Source of the DNA: an uncultured Microbacterium sp.
GTDB taxonomy: Bacteria; Actinomycetota; Actinomycetes; Actinomycetales; Microbacteriaceae
Assembly (NCBI RefSeq): GCF_937927635.1
Contig: NZ_CALBRW010000015.1
Location: forward strand, 7,666-71,665
DNA: 64,000 nt
Direction: 5' to 3'
Under the pieces are notes generated by a model. The model saw only the letters and a list, made by a program, of their open reading frames with translations. It was not told where the DNA came from and made no database searches. The position numbers and the translations under genes are program-made. Positions 8,572 to 17,139 of this stretch are shown in pieces (the stretch's first letter is position 1; every line of letters starts with the position of its first letter).

Positions 8572-10419
8572 ATGACCGAGATCATGACGCCGGTGATTCC
8601 GGCACGCGGCCGACTGCGCCCGCTGGGGCTCTCCGAGGTGGTGCTGACCGACGGCTTCTGGGCCGAACGGCAGCGCGTGAACGGCACGGCCACGCTCGCG
8701 CACGCCGAGGCCAAGCAGGAGTCCGAGGGGTGGTTGCCCAACTTCGACCTGGCCGCGGCCGGCACGCTGCCGGAGGGCAGGCGCGGCAGGGAGTTCTCCG
8801 ATTCGGAGGCGTACACGCTGCTGGAGGGGATGGCGTGGGAGATCGCCCGCACGGACGACCCCGCGCTGGAGGCCCGGTTCCGCGCGATCGTGCGCCGGGT
8901 GGCCGCCGCGCAGGAGGCCGACGGCTATCTGAACACGCGGTTCGGGCGGCCGGGGCAGGGCGCCCGCTGGTCGGACCTGCAGTGGGGGCACGAGCTGTAC
9001 TGCCTGGGTCATCTGTTCCAGGCCGCGGTCGCGCGCATCCGCACCAGGCCGGATGCCGATGACGGCCTGCGCGACGTGGCGCTGCGCGCCGCCGACCTGG
9101 TGTGCCGCGAGTTCGGCCCCGACGGTCGCGACGCGATCTGCGGGCACGCCGAGGTGGAGGTCGGCCTGGCGGAGCTCGGCCGGGCGACCGGACGCCGCGA
9201 ATACATCGACCAGGCGGCGCTGTTCGTCGAGCGGCACGGCCGCGGGTCGCTCGGCGACATCGAGTACGGCCGGGAGTACTTCCAGGACGACGCGGCCGTG
9301 CGGGATGCCGAGGTGCTGCGCGGCCACGCGGTGCGCGCGAACTACCTGTCGGCCGCGGCCGTCGACGTGGCCGTCGAGAATCAGGATGCCGAGCTGATGA
9401 ACGCCCTGCGCGCGCAGTGGGCGCACACGGCGGAGCGTCGCACCTACGTCACGGGCGGGCAGGGCTCGCACCATCAGGACGAGGCGTTCGGTGAGGACTG
9501 GGAGCTGCCGCCGGACCGGGCGTACTCGGAGACGTGCGCGGGGATCGGGTCGATCATGTTCTCGTGGCGGCTGCTGCTGGCCGACGGCGATGAGCGCTAC
9601 GCCGACCTCATCGAGCGCACCCTGTTCAACGTGGTCGCCACCTCACCGTCGCCCGACGGCCGCGCCTTCTTCTATGCCAACACCCTGCACAAGCGCACGC
9701 CCACGCATTCCGTGGACTCGGAGGCCACGTCGCCGCGGGCCTCGTCGGCCATGCGGGCGCCGTGGTTCGAGGTGTCGTGCTGCCCGAACAACCTCGCGCG
9801 CACCTTCGCCAGCCTGGCGGCGTACGTCGCGACGGCGGATGACGAGGGCGTGCAGGTGCACCAGTTCGCGCCGAGCACGGTGCGCACGGAGTTGACCGAC
9901 GGCACGCGCGTGGCGTTCGACGTGCAGACGGAATACCCCGAGCGCGGCACGGTGCGGGTGACGATCGTCGAGGACGGCGAGTGGACGCTGAGTCTTCGCG
10001 TGCCTGCCTGGGCGGTCGGCGCCGGCGCGCGGTTCATCCGCGACGGCTCGGCAGAGGTTCTGGATGCCGCCCCCGGCGCACTGCGCGTGCGCCGGACGTT
10101 CCGCGCCGGCGACATCGTCGAGCTCGAGCTGCCGGTGGCGCCGCGGATCACCGTGCCCGACCCGCACGTGGACGCCGTCCGCGGCTGCGTGGCGATCGAG
10201 CGCGGCCCCGAGGTGATGGCCCTGGAGTCACCGGACTTCGGGACCGACATCGGCGAGGCCGTCGCGGATGCCGCATCCGCTCCGTTCGAGCGCGACGGAG
10301 CCGTGTGGGCGCGCATCGCCCGTCGCGGCGGCGAGGCGCACGTGGTGCGGCTGATCCCGTACCACTCCTGGGCTCAGCGCGGCCCGTCGACCATGCGGGT
10401 CTGGCTGCCGACGAGCTGA
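8572..10419 (+). CDS. Beta-L-arabinofuranosidase, glycoside hydrolase family 127
   Basis: A 615-aa member of GH127 (formerly DUF1680), which removes beta-L-arabinofuranose from arabino-oligosaccharides or hydroxyproline-linked arabinans. Family hallmarks are present: the Glu/Cys of YSETCAGIG (about residue 320) and the paired cysteines of SCCPNN (about residue 402), which correspond to the zinc-binding set and catalytic Cys of characterised members. No signal peptide is present, so it is cytoplasmic. ATG 8572 is preferred over the overlapping GTG 8569 because AAGGGG is then correctly spaced. Together with GH51 it lets the cell cleave both anomers of arabinofuranose. Confidence 0.92.
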   Translation: MTEIMTPVIPARGRLRPLGLSEVVLTDGFWAERQRVNGTATLAHAEAKQESEGWLPNFDLAAAGTLPEGRRGREFSDSEAYTLLEGMAWEIARTDDPALEARFRAIVRRVAAAQEADGYLNTRFGRPGQGARWSDLQWGHELYCLGHLFQAAVARIRTRPDADDGLRDVALRAADLVCREFGPDGRDAICGHAEVEVGLAELGRATGRREYIDQAALFVERHGRGSLGDIEYGREYFQDDAAVRDAEVLRGHAVRANYLSAAAVDVAVENQDAELMNALRAQWAHTAERRTYVTGGQGSHHQDEAFGEDWELPPDRAYSETCAGIGSIMFSWRLLLADGDERYADLIERTLFNVVATSPSPDGRAFFYANTLHKRTPTHSVDSEATSPRASSAMRAPWFEVSCCPNNLARTFASLAAYVATADDEGVQVHQFAPSTVRTELTDGTRVAFDVQTEYPERGTVRVTIVEDGEWTLSLRVPAWAVGAGARFIRDGSAEVLDAAPGALRVRRTFRAGDIVELELPVAPRITVPDPHVDAVRGCVAIERGPEVMALESPDFGTDIGEAVADAASAPFERDGAVWARIARRGGEAHVVRLIPYHSWAQRGPSTMRVWLPTS

Positions 10420-10452
10420 GCCCAGGGTGTTCCCGAGGGGCGGATGCCGGTA

Positions 10453-11640
10453 TCAGCCGGCGGCCTCTTCGGGTCGCTCCTGCACGTCGATCGCGGCGGT
10501 GTCGGGGGTGTAGCCGGAGATGTGGCGCTCGTCGACGCCGTCGTAGGCCGACAGCGGGCGGATCAGCGCGTTGCGGGACTGCTGCTCGAGGATGTGCGCC
10601 GTCCAGCCGGTGACGCGCGCCGCGATGAACAGCGGCGTGAACGTGAGCGTGTCGAAGCCGATCAGGTTGTACGCCGGGCCCGACGGGTAGTCCAGGTTCG
10701 GGTAGATGCCCTTGCGCGAGACGAACTCGCTCTCGAGCTTCTCGTACAGCTCGGCGACATCGGGGCGGTCGTAGTGCTCGACCAGGGTGTCGAGAGCTGC
10801 CTTCATGGTGGGCACGCGCGAGTCGCCGCGCTTGTAGACCCGGTGCCCGAAGCCCATGATCTTGCGCTTCTCAGCCAGCGCCTTGTCCAACCATGCAGAA
10901 ACCTCCGAAGCCGAGCCGATCTCGTCGAAGATGTGCATGACGGCCTCGTTGGCGCCGCCGTGCAGCGGGCCCTTCAGCGCGCCGATGGCGCCGACCACGG
11001 CCGAGTACATATCGCTGAGCGTGGACGTGATCACGCGGGCGGTGAACGTGGACGCGTTGAACGAGTGCTCCGCGTACAAAATCATCGAGCGGTTGAAGGC
11101 GTCGACGACGACCGCATCCGGTTCCTCGCCGAAGGTGAGCCAGAGGAAGTTCGCGGCATAGTCGAGGTCGTCGCGCGACTGCACGATCTCCTGCCCGCGG
11201 CGGCGACGCTGGCCGTACGCGACGATGGCCGGCAGCACGGCGAACAGCGCCAGGCTGCGCTGAAGATTCTGCTCGGGCGTGCCCACCGCGTCCAGCACGT
11301 TGCCGGTGCCCGCGGTCTCGAATGCACCGATCACGCTGACCGCGGTGCGCACCTCGTCCATCGGATGCGAGTCCAGCGGCAGCGCGTCGATCGCGGCCTT
11401 CACGGCCGGGGTCAGCGCGCGGTGCTCGCGCTCGGCGGCGCGGAAGGCGGCCAGCTGTCCGGCATCCGGCAGCTCACCGTTCCACAGCAGGTAGGCGACG
11501 GCTTCGAACGGCTGGGTGGCCGCCAGCTCCTGCACGGGATATCCCCGGTACATCAGGCTGTTGGTCTCGGGGTTGACCTTGCTGATGGCGGTGACGTCGG
11601 CGACGACGCCGGCGAGGCCCTTCTTGATGTCCTCGGTCAT
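10453..11640 (-). CDS. prpC: 2-methylcitrate synthase (citrate synthase family)
   Basis: A 395-aa citrate-synthase-family enzyme condensing propionyl-CoA with oxaloacetate. Visible landmarks are GPLHGGANEAVMHI (catalytic His of helix K, about residue 224), GFGHRVYKRGDSR (about residue 260) and a GIYPNLDYPSGPAY stretch with the catalytic Asp (about residue 315). Assignment to methylcitrate rather than citrate synthase rests on its position as last gene of a prpD-prpB-prpC operon, three bases after prpB. The length is that of the short PrpC/CitA-type enzymes. Confidence 0.92.
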   Translation of the reverse strand: MTEDIKKGLAGVVADVTAISKVNPETNSLMYRGYPVQELAATQPFEAVAYLLWNGELPDAGQLAAFRAAEREHRALTPAVKAAIDALPLDSHPMDEVRTAVSVIGAFETAGTGNVLDAVGTPEQNLQRSLALFAVLPAIVAYGQRRRRGQEIVQSRDDLDYAANFLWLTFGEEPDAVVVDAFNRSMILYAEHSFNASTFTARVITSTLSDMYSAVVGAIGALKGPLHGGANEAVMHIFDEIGSASEVSAWLDKALAEKRKIMGFGHRVYKRGDSRVPTMKAALDTLVEHYDRPDVAELYEKLESEFVSRKGIYPNLDYPSGPAYNLIGFDTLTFTPLFIAARVTGWTAHILEQQSRNALIRPLSAYDGVDERHISGYTPDTAAIDVQERPEEAAG

Positions 11641-11643
11641 TGC

Positions 11644-12546
11644 TCAGCCCTTCGTGACGGTGAAGTTGAAGACGCCGGAGTCGAAGTGGTTGTACGACTC
11701 GTAGTCGATGAGGTCATACAGGTCGGCGCGGTGCTGCATCTCGCCGAGCTTGGAGGTCAGGTGCCCCTCCTCGATCAGCGTATCGAGTGCGCGGGCCGAT
11801 GCGCCCATGGAGATGCGCAGCAGCGACACCGGCCAGATGACGATGTTCACGCCCACGTCGCGCAGCTGGTCGACGGTGAACAGGTCGCTCTTGCCGAACT
11901 CGGTCATGTTGGCCAGGATCGGCACGTCCACGGCATCCCGCATCGCGGCGAATTCCTCGAGCGACCGCATCGCCTCGGGGAAGATCGCGTCGGCGCCGGC
12001 ATCGACGAGGGCCTTGGCGCGGTCCTTCGCGGCGTCGAGGCCGTCGACGGCGGCGATGTCGGTGCGGGCCATGATCAGGAAGTTCTCATCGCGGCGCGCA
12101 TCGACGGCGGCACGGATGCGCTTCAGCGCGGTCTGCTCGTCGACGACCTGCTTGCCGTCGAGGTGGCCGCACCGCTTGGGGTTGACCTGGTCCTCGATGT
12201 GGGTGCCGGAGAGCCCGGCATCCTCCAGCGTCTGGATGGTGCGCGCGACGTTCATCGGCTCGCCGAACCCGGTGTCGGCGTCGATGATGGCGGGCAGCTC
12301 GGTCATCCGGGCGATCTGCGCACCGCGGCCGGCCACCTCGCTGAGCGTGGTGAGGCCGATGTCGGGCAGGCCGAGGTCGGCGGAGAGCACGGCGCCCGAG
12401 ATGTAGACGCCCTCGAAGCCCTTCTGCTCGATGAGCCGGGCCGACAGCGGGTTGAACGCGCCGGGGACGCGCAGCAGTTCGCCGGTCGCGAGCCGCTCCC
12501 GGAACAGCCGGCGCTTCTCGTGCGCCGGGGTGGATGAGTACAGCAT
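11644..12546 (-). CDS. prpB: 2-methylisocitrate lyase
   Basis: A 300-aa isocitrate-lyase/PEP-mutase superfamily enzyme splitting 2-methylisocitrate into pyruvate and succinate. It starts MLYSSTPAHEKRR; the ATG overlaps the prpD stop by one base (TGATG). Signature segments include PGAFNPLSARLIE, DADTGFGEP (Mg-binding Asp pair, about residue 84) and the catalytic-loop DQVNPKRCGHLDGK with its Cys (about residue 120). Size and loop match PrpB rather than AceA (about 430 aa). It acts in the cytoplasm between PrpD and the TCA cycle. Confidence 0.95.
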   Translation of the reverse strand: MLYSSTPAHEKRRLFRERLATGELLRVPGAFNPLSARLIEQKGFEGVYISGAVLSADLGLPDIGLTTLSEVAGRGAQIARMTELPAIIDADTGFGEPMNVARTIQTLEDAGLSGTHIEDQVNPKRCGHLDGKQVVDEQTALKRIRAAVDARRDENFLIMARTDIAAVDGLDAAKDRAKALVDAGADAIFPEAMRSLEEFAAMRDAVDVPILANMTEFGKSDLFTVDQLRDVGVNIVIWPVSLLRISMGASARALDTLIEEGHLTSKLGEMQHRADLYDLIDYESYNHFDSGVFNFTVTKG

Positions 12547-14096
12547 CAGAACAGTCCCTTCGGGGCCTCGGGGGCGGATGCCAGGATGCCCGGCTTCGCG
12601 ATGATCGAGAGCTCGCCGACCTCGGCGGCGGTCAGCTCGGGCAGGCGCTGCACCAGCTCGAGGAACCGGTCGATCTCGGCGGGCTCGAGCACCGGCTCGG
12701 CGAGGATGCGGAACTTGCGGATGTACTGCTCGCGGCCGAACGGCCGGGCGCCCAGCGGGTGCGCGTCGGCCACGGCGATCTCGTCGACGACCGTCGAGCC
12801 GTCGGTGAGCGTGATCTCCACACGACCGCCGAACGCCTTCTCGGCGGGGTCGATGGAGTGGTAGCGGCGCGTCCACTCCGGGTCCTCGGCCGTGGTGACC
12901 TTGTGCCACAGCTCCACGGTGTCGGGCCGTGCCGCACGAGACGGCAGGTACGAGTCGACGTGGTGCCAGGTGCCGTCCTGCAGGGCAACCGTGAAGATGT
13001 ACGGCACGGAGTGGTCGAGCGTCTCGCGCGAAGCCGTGGGGTCGTACTTCTGCGGGTCGTTCGCGCCGGAGCCGATCACGTTGTGCGTGTGGTGACTGGT
13101 GTGGATGACGATCGACGCGATGTTCGCCGGGTCGCGCAGCTCGGGGCGGGCGGTGCCCAGGCGCCGGGCCAGGTCGATGATGGCCTGCGCCTGGTACTCG
13201 GCGGAGTGCTCCTTGGTGTACGTGTCGAGGATGCCGCGCTTGGCCTCGCCCGGAGCGGGCAGCGGCACGTCGTACGAGGCGCCTTCGTCATCTGCCCCAT
13301 GAGAGCGGCCGTCCAGCATCCAGGCGATCACGCCGTCCTCGCCCTCGTAGATCGGGCTGGGCGACGTCTGGCCGCGCATGGCGCGGTCGACGGCCTCGAC
13401 GGCCATCTTGCCGGCGAACGCCGGGGCGTGCGCCTTCCAGGTGGAGATCTCGCCCTTGCGGCTCTGCCGAGTGGCGGTGGTGACGTGCAGCGCCTGTCCG
13501 ACGGCCTGGTAGATGGTCTCGGCGGGCAGATCCAGCATGGTGCCGATGCCGGCGGCGGCGGAGGGGCCGAGGTGCGCGACGTGGTCGATCTTGTGCGCGT
13601 GCAGGCAGATCGCTCGCACCAGGTCGACCTGGATCTCGTAGCCGGTGGCGATGCCGCGCACGAGGGCGCGTCCATCGCATCCGGCGTGCTGCGCGACGGC
13701 GAGGATCGGCGGGATGTTGTCGCCGGGGTGCGAGTACTCGGCGGCGAGGAAGGTGTCGTGGTAGTCCAGCTCGCGCACGGCCACGCCGTTGGCCCACGCC
13801 GCCCATTCGGGGCTGGTGCGGTGATCGAGCTCGGCGCCGAAGATCGTCGACCCCGCTCCCCCGGTGGAGACCGGGTGGCTGAAGGCCTGTGCGCGGGCGG
13901 CGATGATCGGGCCGCGGGTGAGGGATGCCGCGGCCACGGAGGCGTTGTCGATGATGCGGTTGATGATCATCTCGACGACCTCGGGCTCGACCTCCACCGG
14001 GTCGGCGGCGACCTCGGCGATCTTCCAGGCCAGCTGCTCCTCGCGGGGCAGCTCCTCCTCGGAGCGGTACACACGGACGTGATGGGTGACGGTCAT
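12546..14096 (-). CDS. prpD: 2-methylcitrate dehydratase
   Basis: A 516-aa MmgE/PrpD-family protein that dehydrates 2-methylcitrate to 2-methylaconitate in propionate breakdown. It begins MTVTHHVRVYRSEEEL and shows the family's DYHDTFLAAEYSHPGDN segment (about residue 120) and KAHAPAFAGKMA (about residue 225). The start overlaps the stop of the upstream GntR gene by four bases (ATGA), so regulator and enzyme are co-translated. The next gene, prpB, overlaps its stop. Full length for the family. Confidence 0.95.
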   Translation of the reverse strand: MTVTHHVRVYRSEEELPREEQLAWKIAEVAADPVEVEPEVVEMIINRIIDNASVAAASLTRGPIIAARAQAFSHPVSTGGAGSTIFGAELDHRTSPEWAAWANGVAVRELDYHDTFLAAEYSHPGDNIPPILAVAQHAGCDGRALVRGIATGYEIQVDLVRAICLHAHKIDHVAHLGPSAAAGIGTMLDLPAETIYQAVGQALHVTTATRQSRKGEISTWKAHAPAFAGKMAVEAVDRAMRGQTSPSPIYEGEDGVIAWMLDGRSHGADDEGASYDVPLPAPGEAKRGILDTYTKEHSAEYQAQAIIDLARRLGTARPELRDPANIASIVIHTSHHTHNVIGSGANDPQKYDPTASRETLDHSVPYIFTVALQDGTWHHVDSYLPSRAARPDTVELWHKVTTAEDPEWTRRYHSIDPAEKAFGGRVEITLTDGSTVVDEIAVADAHPLGARPFGREQYIRKFRILAEPVLEPAEIDRFLELVQRLPELTAAEVGELSIIAKPGILASAPEAPKGLF

Positions 14097-14764
14097 GGGG
14101 TTCCTTCGTTCTGGAGAGATTCGAGGATGCCGGTGAGGGCGTTGTGCAGGTGGACGTGGGTGGCGTGCGCGGCGAGCTCCGCATCGCCGGCTGCCAGGGC
14201 ACGGACGATGAGCAGATGCTCGGATGCCGATGCCGCCAGCCGCGCGGGCTTGTCGCGCGCCATGCGGCGCACCCGCACGAGGTGGGTGCGGACGGGTCGC
14301 AGGGCGGAGGTGAGGTAGTCGTTGCCGTGGGATGCGTCGATCTCGGCATCCAGTCGGGCGATGAGCGCGTAGTACGCGTCGCGGCCGGCGTCGCCGGCCA
14401 GGTCGACGTGCGAGAACTCCGCGGCGAGCGCGGCGAAGGCATCCCGATCGCCGCGCTGGGCCGCCAGCCGCGCGGCGGTCTCCTCCAGCGCGCGGCGGAT
14501 CTCGAACAGGGAGCGGATGTCGTCGGCATCCAGTGCCGCGACGACGGTGACACGCGGCGACTGCTGCACGGCGAGGCCGTCGGCCACGAGCCTGCGCAGC
14601 GCCTCGCGCAGGGGCGTGCGGCTCACGCCGAAGCGCTCGGCCTGCTCGGCCTCGGCGAGCACGGCGCCGGCGGGAAGAGCCCCGGACTGGATCTCCTCCA
14701 GCAGCGCCGCGTACGCGCGGTCGCCGGCGCGCGGGGAGTCGACGGCAGTGCTCATAGAGCTCAT
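14093..14764 (-). CDS. GntR-family (FCD domain) regulator of the prp operon
   Basis: A 223-aa FadR-subfamily regulator. Residues ~10-75 form the winged helix (SRTPLREALRRLVADG recognition helix), followed by an all-helical FCD ligand domain with metal-binding histidines (SEHLLIVRAL, HATHVHLH near the C-terminus). ATG 14764 was chosen; a GTG at 14773 and an ATG at 14755 are alternatives. It is first gene of the gntR-prpD-prpB-prpC operon and overlaps prpD by four bases, so it most likely autoregulates propionate catabolism in response to a pathway acid such as 2-methylcitrate (inference). Two GTATAC palindromes lie at its promoter. Confidence 0.88.
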   Translation of the reverse strand: MSSMSTAVDSPRAGDRAYAALLEEIQSGALPAGAVLAEAEQAERFGVSRTPLREALRRLVADGLAVQQSPRVTVVAALDADDIRSLFEIRRALEETAARLAAQRGDRDAFAALAAEFSHVDLAGDAGRDAYYALIARLDAEIDASHGNDYLTSALRPVRTHLVRVRRMARDKPARLAASASEHLLIVRALAAGDAELAAHATHVHLHNALTGILESLQNEGTP

Positions 14765-14765
14765 C

Positions 14766-14823
14766 GTATACACAAACGCGCGCGAACGCCATCATACGCT
14801 GTTCTGAATGGCTCTGCGTATAC
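14766..14823. promoter_or_regulatory. prp promoter flanked by two GTATAC boxes (candidate GntR operators)
   Basis: GTATACA occurs at 14766-14772 and 14818-14824, 52 bp apart (about five helical turns). GTATAC is self-complementary and resembles FCD-type GntR operators. A minus-strand -10-like TATGAT lies between them (complement 14791-14796), so a dimer on each box could loop over or block the promoter. No convincing ribosome site precedes the GntR start. Binding by the adjacent regulator is inferred. Confidence 0.5.
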
Positions 14824-14835
14824 ATAAGAATCTTC

Positions 14836-14888
14836 TTGCATTCTCAGTACTCAGCGTTACTATGTACTAGTAGTCAATGACACTGAGT
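14836..14888 (+). promoter_or_regulatory. Promoter and palindromic sites of the PadR-ABC exporter operon
   Basis: TTGCAT (14836-14841), a 16-bp spacer and TACTAT (14858-14863) make a recognisable promoter. Just downstream is the palindrome TACTAGTA (14865-14872), and ACTCAG/CTGAGT arms (14849-14854 and 14883-14888) bracket the whole region. PadR regulators usually bind dyads over their own promoter. A GAAGGGAG ribosome site follows before ATG 14905. Confidence 0.45.
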
Positions 14889-14904
14889 AGTGAAGGGAGC
14901 GCCG

Positions 14905-15240
14905 ATGAGCAAGCAGTTGACCGAGATGCTCAAGGGCACGCTCGAGGGCATCGTGCTCGCGCTGCTGTCGGGCAGACCGGCCTACGGCTACGAGATCACC
15001 GCGCAGCTGCGCGACCGCGGTTTCGAGGACATCGCCGAGGGCACCGTGTACGCGCTGCTGGTGCGCATCGAGCAGAAGGGCCTCGTCGACGTCGAGAAGG
15101 TGCCCAGTGAGAAGGGCCCGCCGCGCAAGGTCTTCACGCTCAACGACCGGGGCGAGCAGGAGCTCGCCGAGTTCTGGACGACCTGGAGCCTCCTCGCAGG
15201 ACGAATCGAAGAACTGAACCCGAAGAACAGGGAGAACTGA
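14905..15240 (+). CDS. PadR-family transcriptional regulator
   Basis: A 111-aa winged-helix protein. The PadR signature is clear: LKGTLEGIVLALLSGRPAYG at residues 8-27, then GTVYALLVRIEQKGLV (recognition helix plus wing start), EKGPPRKVFTLNDRGEQEL and a short C-terminal dimerisation helix. The start is ATG 14905 behind GAAGGGAG; an ATG at 14890 is in frame but lacks a ribosome site. It heads an operon with a DUF1048 protein and an ABC exporter, the standard arrangement in which PadR represses a drug exporter until the compound binds. Confidence 0.9.
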   Translation: MSKQLTEMLKGTLEGIVLALLSGRPAYGYEITAQLRDRGFEDIAEGTVYALLVRIEQKGLVDVEKVPSEKGPPRKVFTLNDRGEQELAEFWTTWSLLAGRIEELNPKNREN

Positions 15241-15241
15241 C

Positions 15242-15610
15242 ATGGCCATGAAGTGGATCGAGGCGGTCACCGGACCGCTCGAGCAGAAGAAGCAGTACCG
15301 GCAGGACAAGGCCCGCATCGAGAGCCTGCCGGAACCGTACGGGACAGCTGCGAAGGCGATGCACCGCTACCTGTTGAACACCAGCGGCATCGTCGACGGC
15401 GACGTCATCATCCGGATGCTGACCGACCTGGCCGACCTCTGGGAGGCGGCCGCCGTCGACGGCACCTCCGTGCACAGCATCGTCGGCGACGACCCGGTCG
15501 ACTTCGCCGACACCTTCGCCAGGGCGTACGCCGCGAAGGAATGGCAGGACAAGGAGCGCGCGCGCTTCACCCAGGCGATCGAGGATGCCGAGAGGGCTGA
15601 AGGCTCATGA
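15242..15610 (+). CDS. DUF1048 family protein
   Basis: A 122-aa soluble, mostly helical protein starting MAMKWIEAVTGPLEQKKQYR, recognisable as DUF1048, a family nearly always encoded beside PadR-like regulators and whose function is unsettled. Conserved points include YGTAAKAMHRYL and the VDFADTFARAY segment. It starts one base after the PadR stop and its own TGA overlaps the ATG of the next ATPase gene. A role in sensing or modulating the exporter is only suggested by context. Confidence 0.8.
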   Translation: MAMKWIEAVTGPLEQKKQYRQDKARIESLPEPYGTAAKAMHRYLLNTSGIVDGDVIIRMLTDLADLWEAAAVDGTSVHSIVGDDPVDFADTFARAYAAKEWQDKERARFTQAIEDAERAEGS

Positions 15611-16362
15611 CCGACGCGATCACCGTGCGCGGCGTGCAGAAGTCCTTCAAGGGCCTGCACGTGCTGCGGGGCGTGGACTTCACCGTCGAGCGCGGCAGCG
15701 TCTTCGCGCTTCTGGGCTCGAACGGGGCCGGCAAGACCACGCTCGTGCGGATCCTGTCGACGCTGTCGCAGGCGGATGCCGGCGGCGCGACCGTCAACGG
15801 GTTCGACGTGGCGGCCCGGCCGCTCGACGTGCGCCGGTCGATCAGCCTGACCGGGCAGTTCGCCGCGGTCGACGAGGTCCTCACCGGGCGCGAGAACCTC
15901 GTGCTGGTCGGTTGCCTGCGGCACCTGCCGGACCCGGGTGCGGCGGCGGATGCGCTGCTGGCCCGGTTCCGGCTGACGGATGCGGGCGCGAGGCGCGCCG
16001 GCACCTACTCGGGCGGCATGCGGCGACGGCTCGACATCGCCATGAGCCTGGTCGGCGACCCCGAGGTCATCTACCTCGACGAGCCCACCACCGGACTGGA
16101 TCCCGAGGCGCGGATCGAGGTGTGGAACGTGGTGAAGGAGCTGGCGGATGCCGGTCGCACGGTGCTGCTGACCACGCAGTACCTCGACGAGGCCGAGCAC
16201 CTGGCAGACCGCATCGCGATCCTGCACGAAGGGCGCATCATCGCGAACGGCTCGCTGGCGGAGCTGAAGCAGCTGCTGCCGGCCGCGACCGTCGAGTACG
16301 TCGAGAAGCAGCCCACGCTCGAGGAGATCTTCCTGAGCCTGGTCGGGAGGGATGCCGCATGA
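15607..16362 (+). CDS. ABC exporter ATP-binding protein (DrrA/daunorubicin type)
   Basis: A 251-aa single-domain ABC ATPase. Walker A is GSNGAGKTT (about residues 37-45), the signature is YSGGMRRRLDIA (about residue 136), Walker B plus catalytic Glu is VIYLDEPTTGLD and the H-loop is LLTTQYLDEAEHL. The LDEAEHLADRI and C-terminal TLEEIFLSLVGRDAA segments are typical of the DrrA family that powers two-gene drug or lipid exporters. It overlaps the permease start by four bases (ATGA). Substrate unknown; control by the upstream PadR regulator is likely. Confidence 0.92.
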   Translation: MTDAITVRGVQKSFKGLHVLRGVDFTVERGSVFALLGSNGAGKTTLVRILSTLSQADAGGATVNGFDVAARPLDVRRSISLTGQFAAVDEVLTGRENLVLVGCLRHLPDPGAAADALLARFRLTDAGARRAGTYSGGMRRRLDIAMSLVGDPEVIYLDEPTTGLDPEARIEVWNVVKELADAGRTVLLTTQYLDEAEHLADRIAILHEGRIIANGSLAELKQLLPAATVEYVEKQPTLEEIFLSLVGRDAA

Positions 16363-17126
16363 CCACGCACTTCGTGGCGGACACCGCCACTCTCACCGGC
16401 CGCTCGATGCGGCACATCCTGCGCAGCGCCGACACCATCATCACCACGGCGGTCACCCCGATCGCGCTGATGCTGCTGTTCGTGTTCGTGTTCGGCGGCG
16501 CGCTGCGGCAGAGCATCGGGGCCGAGAGCTACGTGGACTACCTGCTCCCCGGCATCCTGCTCATCGCCATCGCCTCGGGCATCGCCTACACGGCGTTCCG
16601 GCTGTTCACGGATCTGCAGGGCGGCATCTTCGAGCGGTTCCATTCCATGCCCATCTCGCGGTCGAGCATCCTCTGGGCGCACGTGCTCACCTCGCTGGTC
16701 GCCAACGGCATCACGCTGGCGATCATCTTCGCAGTGGGGCTGCTGATGGGCTTCCGCACCAGCGCGAGCGTGTGGGCGTGGCTGGGCGTGATCGGCATCC
16801 TGGCGCTGTTCACGCTGGCGCTGACCTGGCTGGCCGTGATCGCGGGGCTGTCGGCGAAGACCGTCGACGGCGCCAGCGCGTTCAGCTACCCGCTGATCTT
16901 CCTGCCGTTCATCAGCTCGGCGTTCGTGCCGACCGAGACCATGCCCGGCCCGGTGCGCTGGTTCGCCGAGAACCAGCCGGTCACCTCGATCGTGAACTCG
17001 ATCCAGGCGCTGTTCGCGGGTGAGCCCGTGGGTTCGTCGATCTGGGTCGCGCTGGCCTGGTGCGTCGGCATCCTCGTCATCGCCTATGTGTTCGCGATGC
17101 GCGCGTATCGGAGGCGGATCGGCTGA
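16359..17126 (+). CDS. ABC-2 type exporter permease (DrrB type)
   Basis: A 255-aa membrane protein with six predicted spans; the first is TTAVTPIALMLLFVFVFGGA. The PEP-like segment YVDYLLPGILLIAIASG and the FSYPLIFLPFISSAFVPTET motif with the following PVRWFAENQPVT are strongly characteristic of DrrB-like ABC-2 permeases. It completes a PadR-DUF1048-DrrA-DrrB operon in which every junction overlaps or is within one base. Probable efflux of a hydrophobic compound; substrate not predictable. Confidence 0.9.
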   Translation: MTTHFVADTATLTGRSMRHILRSADTIITTAVTPIALMLLFVFVFGGALRQSIGAESYVDYLLPGILLIAIASGIAYTAFRLFTDLQGGIFERFHSMPISRSSILWAHVLTSLVANGITLAIIFAVGLLMGFRTSASVWAWLGVIGILALFTLALTWLAVIAGLSAKTVDGASAFSYPLIFLPFISSAFVPTETMPGPVRWFAENQPVTSIVNSIQALFAGEPVGSSIWVALAWCVGILVIAYVFAMRAYRRRIG

Positions 17127-17139
17127 GCCGCCTGTTGCG

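Noticed and set aside
10420..10463. Terminator between GH127 and prpC
   Set aside because: Only a 5-bp GCCGG/CCGGC stem is visible, too weak to list as a feature.
10444..12537. Long plus-strand frame opposite prpC and prpB
   Set aside because: Antisense shadow of conserved enzymes; composition typical of reversed high-GC coding DNA.
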